From Pinus tabuliformis (lineage: Eukaryota > Streptophyta > Pinopsida > Pinales > Pinaceae): 64,000 nt of DNA. Position numbers and translations under genes: made by a program. Shown here one piece after another: positions 30,652 to 43,190 of the stretch (the stretch's first letter is position 1; each line of letters begins with the position of its first letter). The notes under the pieces were generated by a model. That model had not been told where the DNA came from. It saw nothing but the letters and a program-made list of their open reading frames with translations, and did not search any database. The stretch lies in the NCBI GenBank assembly GCA_031772625.1, contig CM062808.1, positions 478,327,655 to 478,391,654 of the forward strand, given 5' to 3'.

Positions 30652-33600
30652 GATGATGCTCCTTCTGCAGAGGTGAAAACCACCTCAGATGAAGGTGGGA
30701 ATGTGTACTTGGCTTCTTCAAGTACACATGCAGATCATGAGGCATGGTTGATTGACTCAGGTGCATCCTTTCACTTCACTCCCCATAGAGATTGGTTCTA
30801 CGAGTATGAGAAATACGATGGTGGTGATGTCTTCTTAGGGGATGATAGGAAGGCGAGAATCGTTGGTCGCGAAAAAGTAAAGTTGAAGTTGCAAGGTGGA
30901 AGGGTTAGAACACTTCCGGGTGTTCTGCATACTCCTTCATTGGCGAAAAATTTGATTTTTGTAATCAAGTTGGATGATGCAGGTGTAAAAACAGTGTTCG
31001 AGAAGGATACCTAGAAGATGGTCCGGGGAGCACTGATATTGATGCAGGGAGTTCGAATTGGAACTCTGTACAAGATGTAATGTAGCATGATTGTTGATGG
31101 GTGCAATAGTTTTGTGGTTTCTGAAAGTGGAGCAGAAAATCTAGTGGTCTCTGGAGAGAAGACCATGTTGTGGCATCAAAGGCTTGGACATATTGGAGAG
31201 AAGGGCCTTCGAATACTTCATGGTAAAGGTATGGTAGAAGGTATGAGTAATAGCTCTCTGGATTTTGATTTCTGTGAAAATTGTATATATGGGAAGCAAA
31301 ATCGGGTGACTTTCCCGTCTGGTGGTAAGAGGGCAAAACAAATATTAGATTTTGTGCATAGTGATGTGTTTGGACCTGTGAAGGTTCCATCACTGGGTAA
31401 GTCTGTGTACTATGTATCATTTATAGATGACTTCTCAAGGAATACATGGACATATTTCCTTAAGAAGAAATCTGAAGTCTTTGACAAGTTTAAAGAATTT
31501 AAGGTGTTGGTGGAAAACCATATAGAGAAGAAGGTAAAGCTGTTGAGGACAAATAATGGTAGAGAATTTTGTAGTAAGGAATTTGAAGAATTATGTAGGA
31601 AGTGTGGCATAGCATGGCAGAAGACTACTCCATATACACCTTACCAAAATGGAGCTATAGAAAGAATGAACAATACATTAATGGAAAGGGCAAGAAGCAT
31701 GCTTAGTGGTGCCGAGTTAGGATAGGAATTCTGGGCAGAGGCAGCGGAGACAACATGTTACCTGGTCAACATATCACCTTCATTAGCGTTGGAGGATAAA
31801 ACTCCACAAGAGGTATGGATTGGTAAGAAATCCGCTCTTTCACATCTGAGGGTATTTGGATGTGATGCATATGTACATGTTCCAAAGGAGAAATGAACCA
31901 AGTTGGATAGTAAATCTGAAAAGTGCATCTTTATTAGGTATAAGGATGGTTTAAAGGGTTATAAGGTTGTGTACAACCAAGATGTGGTGTTTAGAGAGGT
32001 GAAAGATGTTATTAAACATGAAGTCCAACCAAGGGAACCTGAGAAGATAAAGTTTGAGCTAAAGGAGGAAGAATTAGACTCTACAGCAGAGGAGGAATTA
32101 GAAGATGAAGATCCACAAACTCCAGGTGTGAAAAGATCAGTTCAAGAAAGAAGGCAACCAGAAAGGTATTGCCCATCTGCTTTCTGTTTGAATTTTGCTT
32201 TATCTATTATTGATGATGATCCCAGAATTGTGAAGGAAGCAGTAGATTCAGAGGATGGAAAACTCTGGAAAGAGGCCATGGTTGATAAAATGACATCTTT
32301 GCACAAATATGAGGTTTGGGATCTGGTGGAGTTGCTGGCTGGAAGGAAACCCATTGGTAGCAAATGGGTGTTCAAGAATAAGACAAATGCAGAAGGAAAG
32401 GTGGAGAAATACAAAGTTCGGTTGGTAGCAAAAGGTTATTCCCAGGTGCTGGGAATTGATTTTGGTGATATTTTTTCTCCTGTTGCCAAGGTAACTTCTA
32501 TTAGATTACTTTTATTTGTTGCTGCTGCTTTTGATTTTGAGGTAGAACAGATGGATGTGAAGATAACATTTCTTCACAGGGATCTGGAAGAGGAAATCTA
32601 CATGAAGCAACCTAAAGGCTTTGCAGTGAAGGGTAAGAAAGAACTGGTATGCAAGTTAAAGAAGTCTCTGTATGGGTTAAAAAAGTCACCAAGGATGTGG
32701 TATCAGAAATTTGATACATTTATATGGGGACTTGGCTTCACCAGAAGCAAAGTAGATCACTGTGTGTATTTTAAATTAATTGGTGACCGTGTTATTTATT
32801 TGGTCTTGTATGTGGATGATATGTTGCTGTTTGGAAATGACAAAGAAATTATCCAGGATTTGAAGACCCAATTGTCCTCCAAATTTGACATGAAAGATCT
32901 TGGTGTTGCAAACTATATTTTGGGCATGGAAATTAAAAGAGGTTGGGCGAAGAGGAAGCTCTGGTTAAATTAGAGGAAGTATGTCGAGACAATATTGCAG
33001 AGATTTAATATGCAGTGTAGTAAACCGGTTAAGGTTCCTATTTCTGTAGGTATAAAGTTATCTATTGAACAGTGTCCCAAGACACAAGAAGAGGAAGAGG
33101 ACATGTCTCGTGTTCCATATGCAAGAGCATTCGATAGCCTGATGTATGCAATGGTCTGTACTAGACCAGACATTGCACATGTAGTGGGAGTATTGAGCAG
33201 GTTTATATCAAAACCAGGATATGAGCATTGGATAGCAGTGAAGCATGTTTTCAGGTATTTGCGTGGCACTAGTGATTATGGTTTGTTAAGGAAGACCATG
33301 ATTGGATAGACCGTTGGATATTCGTGGCTTTGTTGATGCAGACTAGGCTGGAGATCTAGATCAGAGAAGATCTACAAGTGGGTATGCGTTTAACCTATTT
33401 GGAGGTGCAGTCAGTTGGATGAGTAAGAAACAATCTATAGTGGCAGTATCAACTATAGAGGCAGAATACATGGCAGCCAATCATGCAAGCAAGGAAGCAG
33501 TTTGGTTGCAGAGATTGTGTTCAAGTATGGGGTTAGTACAGGAAGCTATAAGGATAGACTGTGACAGCCAAAGTGCAATTTTTTTGGCAAAGAACCCTGC

Positions 33601-33790
33601 ATATCATTCAAAGAAAAAGCACATTGATGTTCAATATCACTTTGTGAGGGATATGATAGAAGACAAAAAGGTGTTGCTAGTAAAGGTGGACACTTTGAAG
33701 AATACCGCAAATGCTTTAACAAAATCTGTGAGCTTTGAGAAGTTCTCTTGGTGTAGAGAAACAATGGGCATTGCAGGGCTATATAAATGA
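30652..33790 (+). pseudogene. Copia pol: protease, integrase, RT, RNase H, decayed
   Basis: Domains appear in Copia order. Protease: AWLIDSGASFHFTP (30740s) with intact D-S-G. Pre-integrase: LWHQRLGHIGEKGL and CENCIYGK zinc ligands. Integrase: HSDVFGPV with catalytic Asp, RTNNGREF where the second Asp is Asn, and NGAIERMN with Glu. RT: KWVFKNK, LVAKGYSQ, YGLKKSPRMWYQKF and the catalytic LYVDDMLLFGND, intact. RNase H: GFVDAD, then SIVAVSTIEAEYMA and AKNPAYHSKKKHIDVQYHFVRD. Stops: 31012, 31078, 31723, 31894, 32971, 33307 and 33344; a frameshift lies near 33306. Nearly all stops fit C-to-T or G-to-A changes. The ORF ends at 33790, 50 bp before the 3' LTR. Confidence 0.95.
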
Positions 33791-33839
33791 CTAAGCTCTC
33801 TTGTGGCCCCCTGTGGAAAGAAAACAACAAGTGGGAGAA

Positions 33840-34340
33840 TGTTGGGTTGTGTTATATTCTTTCCACGACTAGCCCACGTAGTTAACCGGGGGGTTAGAGG
33901 GGGGGCGGAGCCCCCCATTCGTTGTGCTGATTGCGTAGTGGGGGGGTCATAGGGGGTTTGAGTGGTGCAGGTAACCCCACTCTATGGGGTTCGGGGCAGT
34001 GCCCCGGAAAATTTTGGTTTTGGAACCTATGTTAGGTTGGGCGGACCCACCTATGGTTTTGTGCATGATTTTCACACATGTTTTTGGACGCGATGGTTTT
34101 TGGTCCATGGTATTGGACACGATGGTTTTCAGTCCATGGTATTGGATGCTTCGACATGTATAAATATGTATTATAACATTGAAAGGAACATAATGAAAAA
34201 TCAAGCTGGTAGCCTCGATTTCGGGATCTAGTGGAAAATCTCTGTGTATATGTGTTTTATGTGTTATGCTCTCGCATTGTTTAATTTCTGTGTCTTAGAA
34301 TTCGTATAAAGGTAATTTCTATACAGGGTTAAAACCTACA
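33840..34340 (+). repeat. 3' LTR of Copia
   Basis: 501 bp, directly preceded by the purine-rich CAAGTGGGAGAA (polypurine tract) and followed by the CTCTA target duplication. Confidence 0.93.
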
Positions 34341-37300
34341 CTCTAGTATTCACTTGGATTTGGGAAAGAAGGCAAAGGGAAGCAGGGAGCATAAGGAAAC
34401 AGTTAGATCAACAAATACAACTCAATTTCTTTGCAGGTAACAGGTTGCATGTGTGATTTCCTTGTTGATTTCTGGATGCATGGTATATGCATGTGATTTT
34501 TTGGTTATGTGTTGTCATTGGCATAGACATTTTTCTAGAGTGACAAATGGTCATAGCCTTTCCTTTCCATTTCATAACCACGATTTTATGGGTTTTTCCA
34601 CTTGATTGTTTTTTTTGAATGGTGCTCATGTTCCTTATGGCCGTGGGTTGGAAAAAAAACTCTGGAAGCCCTGTAAAAACTTGGGTTGAGTTACTAGTCT
34701 TAGAGCCTAGGTTGGGACAAACACTCTGGAGCCCTTGGTGGGTTGAGTTACTAGTCCTTGGAGCCAAGTTGGACAAATTCTCTGGAGTCCTAGAAGGTTG
34801 GGGTTGAGTTACTAGTTCAAGGAGCCCTGGATAGTCTGGGTAGAGATCGATCTGGTTGATGTCAATGATGTTTGAACCATAAAGGTGGAATCACTATGGT
34901 TGAGGGTTGGGGTGGTTTGGCCTATGGAAGCCCTGGTTGGTTTTTTCTTGGTTTATTCCATGAAATACCACATTCATGCTTGGAATATGGCTCGGGGGTG
35001 ATTGGCTAAAAGAGAGATTTGGTTAAGCCCAATCTATGGTCAGGTGGTATGTGGAAGTCCTTAACTTAGTTTGTATTTTCATATGTTAATAAGAGCTAAT
35101 ATTCTATTGTGATTCACGTATACTTGTAGTGATTATTTTGGTGATATTATGGTTGAGTTTCCATGGTTTCTATGCTGGTTAAAACCTCGTTATGCTTTGA
35201 TAAGTTAATGAATGGTTGATGAATGCATGAACTAACTAGTGTGGTTGAGACTACTTGAGAGGGCATTAGACCTTCTTGGTGATTCTCAGAGGAAGACTAT
35301 CATTTTATGATCAAATATGCATTCAAGACCTATAGCTTACATGTTTTCCATGTGTTTGGAAAAATGTCTAGTGGGTTCTACGCAGTCTAGGTCAAGTTCT
35401 GCCTTCAACTTTAAATGATTAACATTGTCGTTATGAGAAATATTATTCTGGAAATTTATAGGAACTTTTGGGCAGTGGTATGGAGACTAGCCTAAAAAAG
35501 TGACTCAGATCCTAGGACCGCAAACATAGAACTGAAGATCTACGGTCATAACCGCATGGAGCAAGGTTTGTGAGTGCAGTTGGAGGCTCACAAATGCATG
35601 TAGGTAGTGTCAAGGGTGTGGTTATAGGTATATGTTAGTGAAATAGGGTTCTAGCTCAGGGATTGACCACCTAGGGTGTTTCTTTAACTCCTGGGTGATC
35701 TACAGTCCCTGTAGGATGTCAGTATGTGTTCAGTTTGTAGGCCCCACTTCCTTAACTTGAACTTGGAGGCCGGGTTAGGTCATAGTGACTCTCCTCTCAT
35801 GTTTACCATGGCGAGCTTGTGAATTTGGGTAAATGTGGGAGGAGGCAGTTACATAGTGGTATCGAAGTGGGTTTCGTTCACTTTGGGTGATATCTGATAC
35901 CACAGTGTGGTATTAGAGCTTCTAGGTTCAAGCACTTGAATTGGATGGGCTAAATCTATATGGTTACACATGTATACTAGGCCAACCATGCATCATGGTG
36001 GTCATTATGATGTTTGTGTCATAATGATGTTGTTAGTATGTTATGATGTTGATCTGTTGGCTGAGACAGAGAAAAAAATGCATATTATCTGAGGTTGAAA
36101 GACTAGACCTCAGGGAAGAGAAAATCATCATATAGGTTTGTATGTTGGGCATGCAGGTATGATGGTTAATTGTTTTTATATGAATCATGGTTATATACAT
36201 TCCTATCATTCTACTATTGTTGTGGTTACATGCATGATAAATGCTAGTCAATTAGTGCGATCATATACACGTGCATCAATTAATCATACATTGTAGTTAA
36301 CTTGTTGTTATATACATTGTGGTCATACACATGATGATTATGGTCATTGCATTCAAGATATTTATGTTATATGTATCGTGCTAATCTGGATTGGCCTGTG
36401 CAGATGGTCATGGTTATGATATTAAGGTATGAGTCGATATACTTGTGATATTTTGTTGTACTAATTTGGACTGACTTTTGTAGATATGGTAGTCTCCCCT
36501 GAGATACATTGAGGTATGAGTTTGATTATGTCATCTATTTGGTTTATCTAACATGATATGTTTGTAGGAAATAGAAGATCAGGGATGAAGAGAAGAGTAG
36601 TGGACTACGGTTCACATGACCCACTTACAGGCCTGACATGAAATCAATGGGATGGAAGTGGCATGATATGAGTATGTGTCTATAAGATTGCATGAAGGAA
36701 TGATCTTGTTTTAAGATAGTTGTACTAACATAATATGTGCTGAGACAACTGATATGCACTTGAGTGCAAGTGGGTGCTAGTTGTAGTATTATGACTAATG
36801 ATTGTGAGTTGACTATGACATGGTTGTTAGTCTTGGTAAAGGCTGATTTAAAATTAATAGACATGATGTCTTGATATTTGGAACATGTGACTGAAATGTG
36901 TGAACAGTGCAGGGAAACATGCTTGGTATTAACATGACAAGGTAATAGTTGATTTGCTTATGTAACTAACAGTTGGATGATGTGACAATGCATAGTAAGA
37001 CCCAATTATAGCAAGGACAAGTTAAAAGAAAGGAATTGGGTGAGAATTCCTCTGACTATGTTTGGAAACCAAAATTCCAAATGAATGAGTTCTTTGCATG
37101 AATACATGAAGTATTCTTAACCTTGATTTTGTTTGACATTATGTGGATATGTGATATATTCATGAACATGTATTTGACATGTATAATAATTGGTTTCTAG
37201 TTATGGCTAGATTCATCAAGGAATTGGAGTCCCTTAAGAGATGATATATGTACGTGTTCAGTTACAAGTCAGTGTGCTGGGTACAACAAGGTAAGGTACC

Positions 37301-37985
37301 CAATGTATTGTTATGTTTATTTATGCACTACCAGTTATGTGCTTATGGCAGTATGATGCAGGGGATTGCATGGCGAAAGAGACTGCAATGAAATCTTGAA
37401 GAAGGCTCAGGTTGAGCTTTCCCTTGGAAGAATTGGGAACCCATTGGGATTGAGTTGTGGTGTACGCTGAAATTTTTGTGCTTTGTGATTTTTTTACGCT
37501 TGATTTGCAATTTTGTTTATGTTTGGTGCATGGCCATGCTACTTTCTTGTGATGTCGTATTGTTGTTGTTTTTTCGTGGATTTCTTCTTATTTGTTTCTT
37601 GTTCTTTTCTTTTATGTTTTGAGGGTCTTGGGAATTAGCTGGGGAAAGAGGAAATTTAAGGGAGCTTGAGTGGAGATAAATGAAACCCAACAAGTAATGT
37701 AAGAATCAAATGAAGCCCGTGGATGTATAAGCAAAATTGAAGGCAAGAATATGACAACCACTTGGATTGGTTGGGTCAATTAAGATAAATGGACGATGGT
37801 AGGAAAATCATGATAAAGGTAACATGAGAGGTAAAGTGAATGGATTTGAGGCATTATATGCCTTGGTTAAGTTGGGAAATGTTGTTCTTGATGTTGTGCA
37901 TGTGATGCATGAATAAAGGGATTTCTCTTAACTTGGACCTTATGAACACTGGTAATTGTGTTGTGATTATGAATATGCTAATGAT

Positions 37986-38037
<52 letters not shown>

Positions 38038-38048
38038 TGTATGTATGC
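37986..38048. repeat. (TA)n(GTAT)n microsatellite
   Basis: A TA run of about 25 bp passes directly into about nine GTAT units. Confidence 0.95.
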
Positions 38049-38439
38049 TAATGTTTATATGTATATATGAATGCATGTATGTCGTCATCTGACAGGGTTG
38101 TCACAGATCATTCTTGTGGAGGAATGATTGCTTATGTAGGTGAACGGAATGAAGACATTCTTGGTATTATGAGGAATCAAAGGGGCATAATAGCCCTGAC
38201 AGATCTATGAGGTTAGTTTCGTGTGGATAAGATTTGATATTATATGCTTATAACTATGCCTATGTTTATGCTATGGAAAACAATGTTGAAGGATACATTA
38301 GCGGAATTCTGAGACAGGCATGGACAGTGGAAAGAAACAATGAACCATAATTTAGATTGTGGATGCACGCAGTTAGGTGTGGGAAAGACACTAGAAGCAA
38401 GGTTGCTTGGTAAAGACACTGTGGTCTCTGGATGTGCAC

Positions 38440-38960
38440 TACTGCTACTATGTACATGTGGTGTTGTGTACATGTTGTGCAAATGGTGTTGTATACATGT
38501 CGTGTTGTGTACATGTTGTGCAAATGGTGTTGTATACATGTCGTGTTGTGTACATGTTGTGCAAATGGTGTTGTATACATGTCATGTTGTGTACATGTTG
38601 TGCAAATGGTGTTGTATACATGTCGTGTTGTGTACATGTGGTGTTGCATACATGTGGTATTGTGTACATGTTGTGCATGTGGTGCTGTGTACAAGTGGTA
38701 TTTCATACATGTGGTGTTGTGCACATGTTGTGCAGGTGGTGCTATGTACATGTGGTGTTGTGTACATGTTGTACATGCGGTGTTATGTAAATGTGATACT
38801 GTGTTATGTGTATTGTGTAGTCATTGTATCATGGCATGCATATTCATTGTGTTGTACACTAGGTGTAGGTGAATGTCTTGTGTTGTACACCAGGTGTAGG
38901 TGTATGTATTGTGTGGTACACCATGTGTGGGTGCATGTGTGTGATGTACACTATGTGTAT
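38440..38960. repeat. 41-bp minisatellite, degenerate at the 3' side
   Basis: Units starting TGTACATGTTGTGCAAATGG occur at 38467, 38508, 38549 and 38590, an exact 41-bp period. Each 41-mer is two related half-units of about 20 bp (TGTACATGTNGTG and TATACATGTNGTG). Beyond 38640 half-units continue with growing divergence, and a TGTACACNANGTGTAGGTG variant runs to about 38960. The Cys/Val/His/Thr-rich ORFs across it in several frames on both strands are artefacts of the repeat. Confidence 0.92.
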
Positions 38961-41476
38961 GCGTATGTGATTGAAGAGAAGAGAAGGCATTGGATATTTT
39001 CTGGATGTGGCAACCAATACGGTGTGTGTACGGAAAGGACAAAGAACAAAGGCATGAGCAAAGAACCATTTAAAAGATAAGTATCAATATTTTATTTTAG
39101 TTATAATTATGCACATAATATATGATTCTGACCTATGAGGGTTGAGTTTTGAGCTAACCAGATGTGATATGTTTATACATGATGATTTGATTAGAGAGCT
39201 AGTTTTACTTGCTGTGATAGGAATAAACGAAATTGTAGGAAAGTATGGAAAATTCTCAGTTTTGGGTGGTTGGAACTGGCTGCAAGAATGTTAGCAGCAA
39301 CAATAAGATGAATCAGAACATTCAATAGTATGATGATAAAGCATTTAGGTACAAGGTCATTGTGGAATACTGGTACCCAATAATGTCCATTGATTTCCAT
39401 GAGCATGCTATGACTGGTATGATGGTTTTGAGGTAGGGCTATGTCTTGGTTTTTAGACCTTCCGATGCGACGAAGCCTTGCCAAGGAGGGATTTCTCGAG
39501 GGACTGTGTAGTAGAGAAAGGGATGAAAGCATAACTTGGAAGGTGTGTGACTGCACAGAATGGAGTGATTAGATTGCTAAAGGGATTGTTTTATAGAGAA
39601 GGGAAGGTTGGGGAATAATTTTTTTTGGTCATTAACATTCCTAGATGGAATCAAAAGCACAATGGGAGTGTGCCCTGGAACAATGAGTTGCTCACTGTTC
39701 ACTGAGAGAACAAGTAGCAAAAGGATCGCAGCGTTGGACATTGGATGTAAGTTTGAGTTTGGAAGTGGATTCTAGACTTCCTAGGAAGGAGGTGAATCCT
39801 GGTACTAATTTTGAGGGTGGAGGTGCGAGCCTCTAGATTCGCTTGTTGACTGATGCGAGCAATGTATCCTTTTATTTGCTAGTTAGAGAAAATGTGCATA
39901 TGTATATGTGTATATTATTGTAAATACTGTATCGATCTATGGTTGTAAAGCTCCATAGATATTATGATTATTTGCTAGTTGAAGCAAATGTGCATGAGTA
40001 TATATGTGGTTGTTATTGTAAATATTGTAATGAGCTATGTCATAAAGCTCTAGTAAAAGGTATGATTTTCACGTTTTCAGTAGGATACCATTGTAACTAC
40101 TGAATCAAGTTGTGTTATAAAGCTCCATAGGTATTATGTTTTGTTTTCAGCGGTCTACTAGTCATAGGTGTCATAGAACATCGATGACAGTGTTCCCCCA
40201 AGGGGGAGGAGTTTGTAACAACCCCTAGTTGATTTTCCACGTAAAAAAATATAAGACCAAGGTCACGAGACACGTATTCCACACTAAATGGTGGGAATAT
40301 ATTATAATGTGGATCACTTTTGGTTTATTTATGGCTACGACAATTGGTAAAGGAAAAGAGGCAATAATTGACATTTCTTTTTATGAAATAAAGTAAAATA
40401 GGAGAAAAGGAGCACTCTAGCATTCTCTTGGATTTGAGAAAGAAGGCAAATGAAAGCAGGGAGAAATTGGAAATAATTGGATCAACAAATACAACTAGAT
40501 TTATTTGTAGGTAATAGGTTGCATGTGTGATTTACTTGCTGATTTCTGGATGCAAGGTAATGCATGTGACTTTTTGGTTATGTACTATCATTGGCATCAA
40601 GATTTTCCTGGAGTGATAGTGGTTTTAGCCTTTTCTTGGCATTTCCTGGATAACAATGGTGTTGTGGGTTTTTCCATTTGATTTTTTTTTTCTAATTAGT
40701 GCTCATGTTCCTTATGGTTATGGGTTGGAACAAACACTTTGGAATCCCTATAACAACTTGGGTTGAGTTACTAGTCCTAGAGCCTATGTTGGGACAAACA
40801 CTCTTGAGCCCTTGGTGGGTTGAGTTACTAGTCCCTGGAGCTAGGTTGGAAAAACACTTTAGAGCCCTGAAAGGTTGTGGGTTGAGTTAATAGTTCCTGG
40901 AGCCATGAAAAACTTGGGTAGAGACCGATCTGGTTGATGTTAGTGATGTTCAAACTATAGAGGTGGAATCACTATGGTTGAGGGTTGAGGTGTTTTGGCC
41001 TTTGGAAACCCTGGTTGGTTTTGTCTTGGTTTATTCCATGAAATACCACATTCATGCTTGGAATATGGCATGAGGATGATTGACATAAAGAGAGATTTGG
41101 TTCAACCGAATCTATGGTCGGGTGGTATGTATAACTCCCTGACTTGGTTGGTATTTTCATATATTAATAAGAACTAATATTCTACAATGATTCATGTATA
41201 TTTGTAGTGATTATCTTAGTGATATTATTGTTGATTTACCATGGTTTCTATGTTGGTTAAATCAGGCAATCTAGCTATGGCCCTTGTTGTTCTTTGATAA
41301 GTTAATGAATGATTGATGAACGCATGGAATAACTAGTGTGGTTGCAGCTACTTAAGAGGGCATTAGACCTTCTTGGTGATTCTCAAAGGAAGACTACCAG
41401 TTTACGATCAGATATGCATTCATGACCTATAGCTTACATGTTTTCCATATGTTTGACAAAATGTCTAGTGGGTTCT

Positions 41477-41810
41477 TGTTATGTAACCAACTCACAAAAT
41501 AGAAGACAAGATAGATCAATGACTTCAAAATCAGACTCTTTGAGGGGGAAACCTCCTTTACATTACACAAATGAACGGTTCTTGGATGATACAAATGAAA
41601 AAACCACCTTTCTATATATAGGAGTCTAAGGGGTCAAAACATAATCAAAGCCGACATAACAATAATAATATAAGAGCACAACAATAACAATAGTGGGCTT
41701 CTATGGGGCACAATAATAATAATATGGGGACAATAGGGGCACAACAATAACAATAAGGGATACAATGACAACAATAACGGGGGAATCACTAGTATTATAG
41801 GGACCTAACA
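41477..41810 (-). repeat. 3' LTR of chromovirus
   Basis: 334 bp, pairing with 47246-47578. It holds CTATATATAGAAAGG on the minus strand, a TATA box, and A/C-rich ACAATAATAATA-like repeats. The polypurine tract AAGAAGAGGGACA (minus strand) abuts it at 41811-41823. Confidence 0.93.
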
Positions 41811-41846
41811 TGTCCCTCTTCTTAAAAAAAGTGTTGTCCTTAATGC

Positions 41847-42949
41847 TTGAGTAGTTCTAGATGCTTTTGTATAAAATTCTCACCCTCCCATGTGGAATCT
41901 TCAGCATGTAAGTTCTTCCATTTGATGATATACTACAAAATTGATTGATTTCATAGCTGTCGAGTTCTTGTTTTTGTGACTGCTTCAGGTTCCACTCTGA
42001 TTTTTCCTTCCTCATCAAGTTCTGGCAATATTGTTTGAACTCGGAGTTTGTCACCTATAACCTTGTTTAAGCATGAAACATGGAAAACTAGGTGCACTCG
42101 GGAAGCTGCAGGAAGCTCCAATTTGTACAAACCATAATACTTTGGTGATAATTTATTATCCTTCTTAGCTTTCTTGAGGGAAATTTGTTTATATGGTTTT
42201 AGCCGTAGGAATACCCAATCACCTGCATCAAAACTTCTTTCACTACGATGTTGATCTGCCTATTGTTTCATTCTATTCTCTGCCAAAGTGGAGTTATCCT
42301 TTAAGAGTTGGAGAACTTATTGTTGATGCTCGATGTGATCTTCCACTAATTGAACCTTAGAATTTTCTCTTAAATATGATGTGATGGACAGTGGATGATA
42401 TCCATAAAGTGCCACAAATGGGGTCATTTTTTCTACAGTATGGAAATAAGTGTTATACCACCATTTAGCCAGAGGCAACCATTTGACCCATTGTGTCTAT
42501 CTATCAGATAAAAAGCAACGAAGATATCCTTCCAAACATTTTTTTACTATTTCAATTTTCCTGTCAGATTGAGGATAATAAGATGAGCTATGAGCTAACT
42601 GAGTACCAAGACAAGAAAATAATTTTGTCCAAAAATTTCCAGTGAAAATGGGATCTTTGTCGCTTACAATAATATTTGGGTTTCCATGTAGCTTTTGAAT
42701 TGTTTCCATAAATGCAGTAGAAGCTGTACAGGCTTTAAATGGATGCGATAATGCACAAAAGTGTGCATACCTGGTAAGTCTGTCAACTACCACCATGATG
42801 ATACTCTTTCCTTCAGACTTGGGTAAGCCTGTGATAAAATCCATTGAAACCTCCTCCCAATGTTGGCTTGGAATGGATAAAGGTTGTAATAGACCTAGGG
42901 TCTCAATTGTTTCCACTTTATTTTGTTGGCAAACCAAACATTTCGCCAC
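41847..42949 (-). pseudogene. Chromovirus integrase with chromodomain-like C-terminus, decayed
   Basis: From the minus strand: CLVCQQNKVETI gives the Cys ligands of the zinc finger, SMDFITGLP the first catalytic Asp, VSDKDPIFTG the second, and SDRKIEIVKKCLEGYLR keeps the catalytic Glu in the usual place. Below 42497, after a stop, come WLPLAKWWYNT, ADQHRSERSF, DWVFLRLKPYK and YYGLYKLELP, and then a chromodomain-like EPEAVTKTRTRQL, YIIKWKNLHAEDSTWE and FIQKHLELLK ending near 41850. The aromatic and acidic pattern YxIKW-DSTWE is the chromodomain signature used for targeting heterochromatin. Stops are scattered, for example within the chromodomain. Confidence 0.88.
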
Positions 42950-43190
42950 AAACTTTTGAATCTTCGATTTAAGGCCATCCCAAAAAAATCCTTCTTAACC
43001 CTCTGCTAAGTTTTTAAAAATCTTGAGTGCCCTCCTAAGGGAGAGGTGTGCAATTCCATAAGAATCTTTTGTTTTAGTTGGGAATTCTCACATATATATA
43101 AGTGATATATGTACCATAACAAATAATTTTTCTAGCTAAATGTATCAGATGTACTGGATCTTCTTGTAACTTTTGAATGAGTGCCCACCC

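Larger units (their letters stand above)
29260..34340 (+). mobile_element. Ty1/Copia retrotransposon, complete but inactive
   Basis: Two 501-bp LTRs (29260-29760 and 33840-34340), both TGTTGGG...CCTACA, flank a Copia gag-pol in the order gag, integrase, RT, RNase H. A perfect target duplication CTCTA (29255-29259 and 34341-34345) lies outside. The primer site and the polypurine tract (GTGGGAGAA before 33840) are in place. Coding is broken by about nine stops and two frameshifts. Sequence style suggests the Tork (Tnt1-like) lineage, which is inference. Confidence 0.95.
28856..35853 (+). repeat. Left LTR of LARD element (split by Copia)
   Basis: The LTR sequence is 28856-29259 and 34346-35853; the Copia element with its target duplication lies between. 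It matches 40214-41476 plus 47584-48057. About 190 bp at 29066-29250, including a possible TATA-like CAATAATAAAAGG, are present here but missing in the right LTR. Confidence 0.88.
35854..40213 (+). other. Non-coding internal region of LARD element
   Basis: The primer site TGGTATCGAAGTGG begins at 35857, three bases after the LTR, and partly matches initiator-Met tRNA. The polypurine tract AAGGGGGAGGAG is at 40200-40211. In the 4.3 kb between them I see no retroelement domain on either strand. It is rich in TGATATG- and ATGGTTAT-like words, has (TA)n/(GTAT)n runs and a 41-bp minisatellite. Replication would need proteins from other elements. Confidence 0.8.

Noticed and set aside
38240-38960. 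Several overlapping Cys/Val/His/Thr-rich ORFs on both strands, up to 246 codons
   Set aside because: They are translations of the 41-bp minisatellite; the repeat is free of stops in several frames, and there is no other coding signal.
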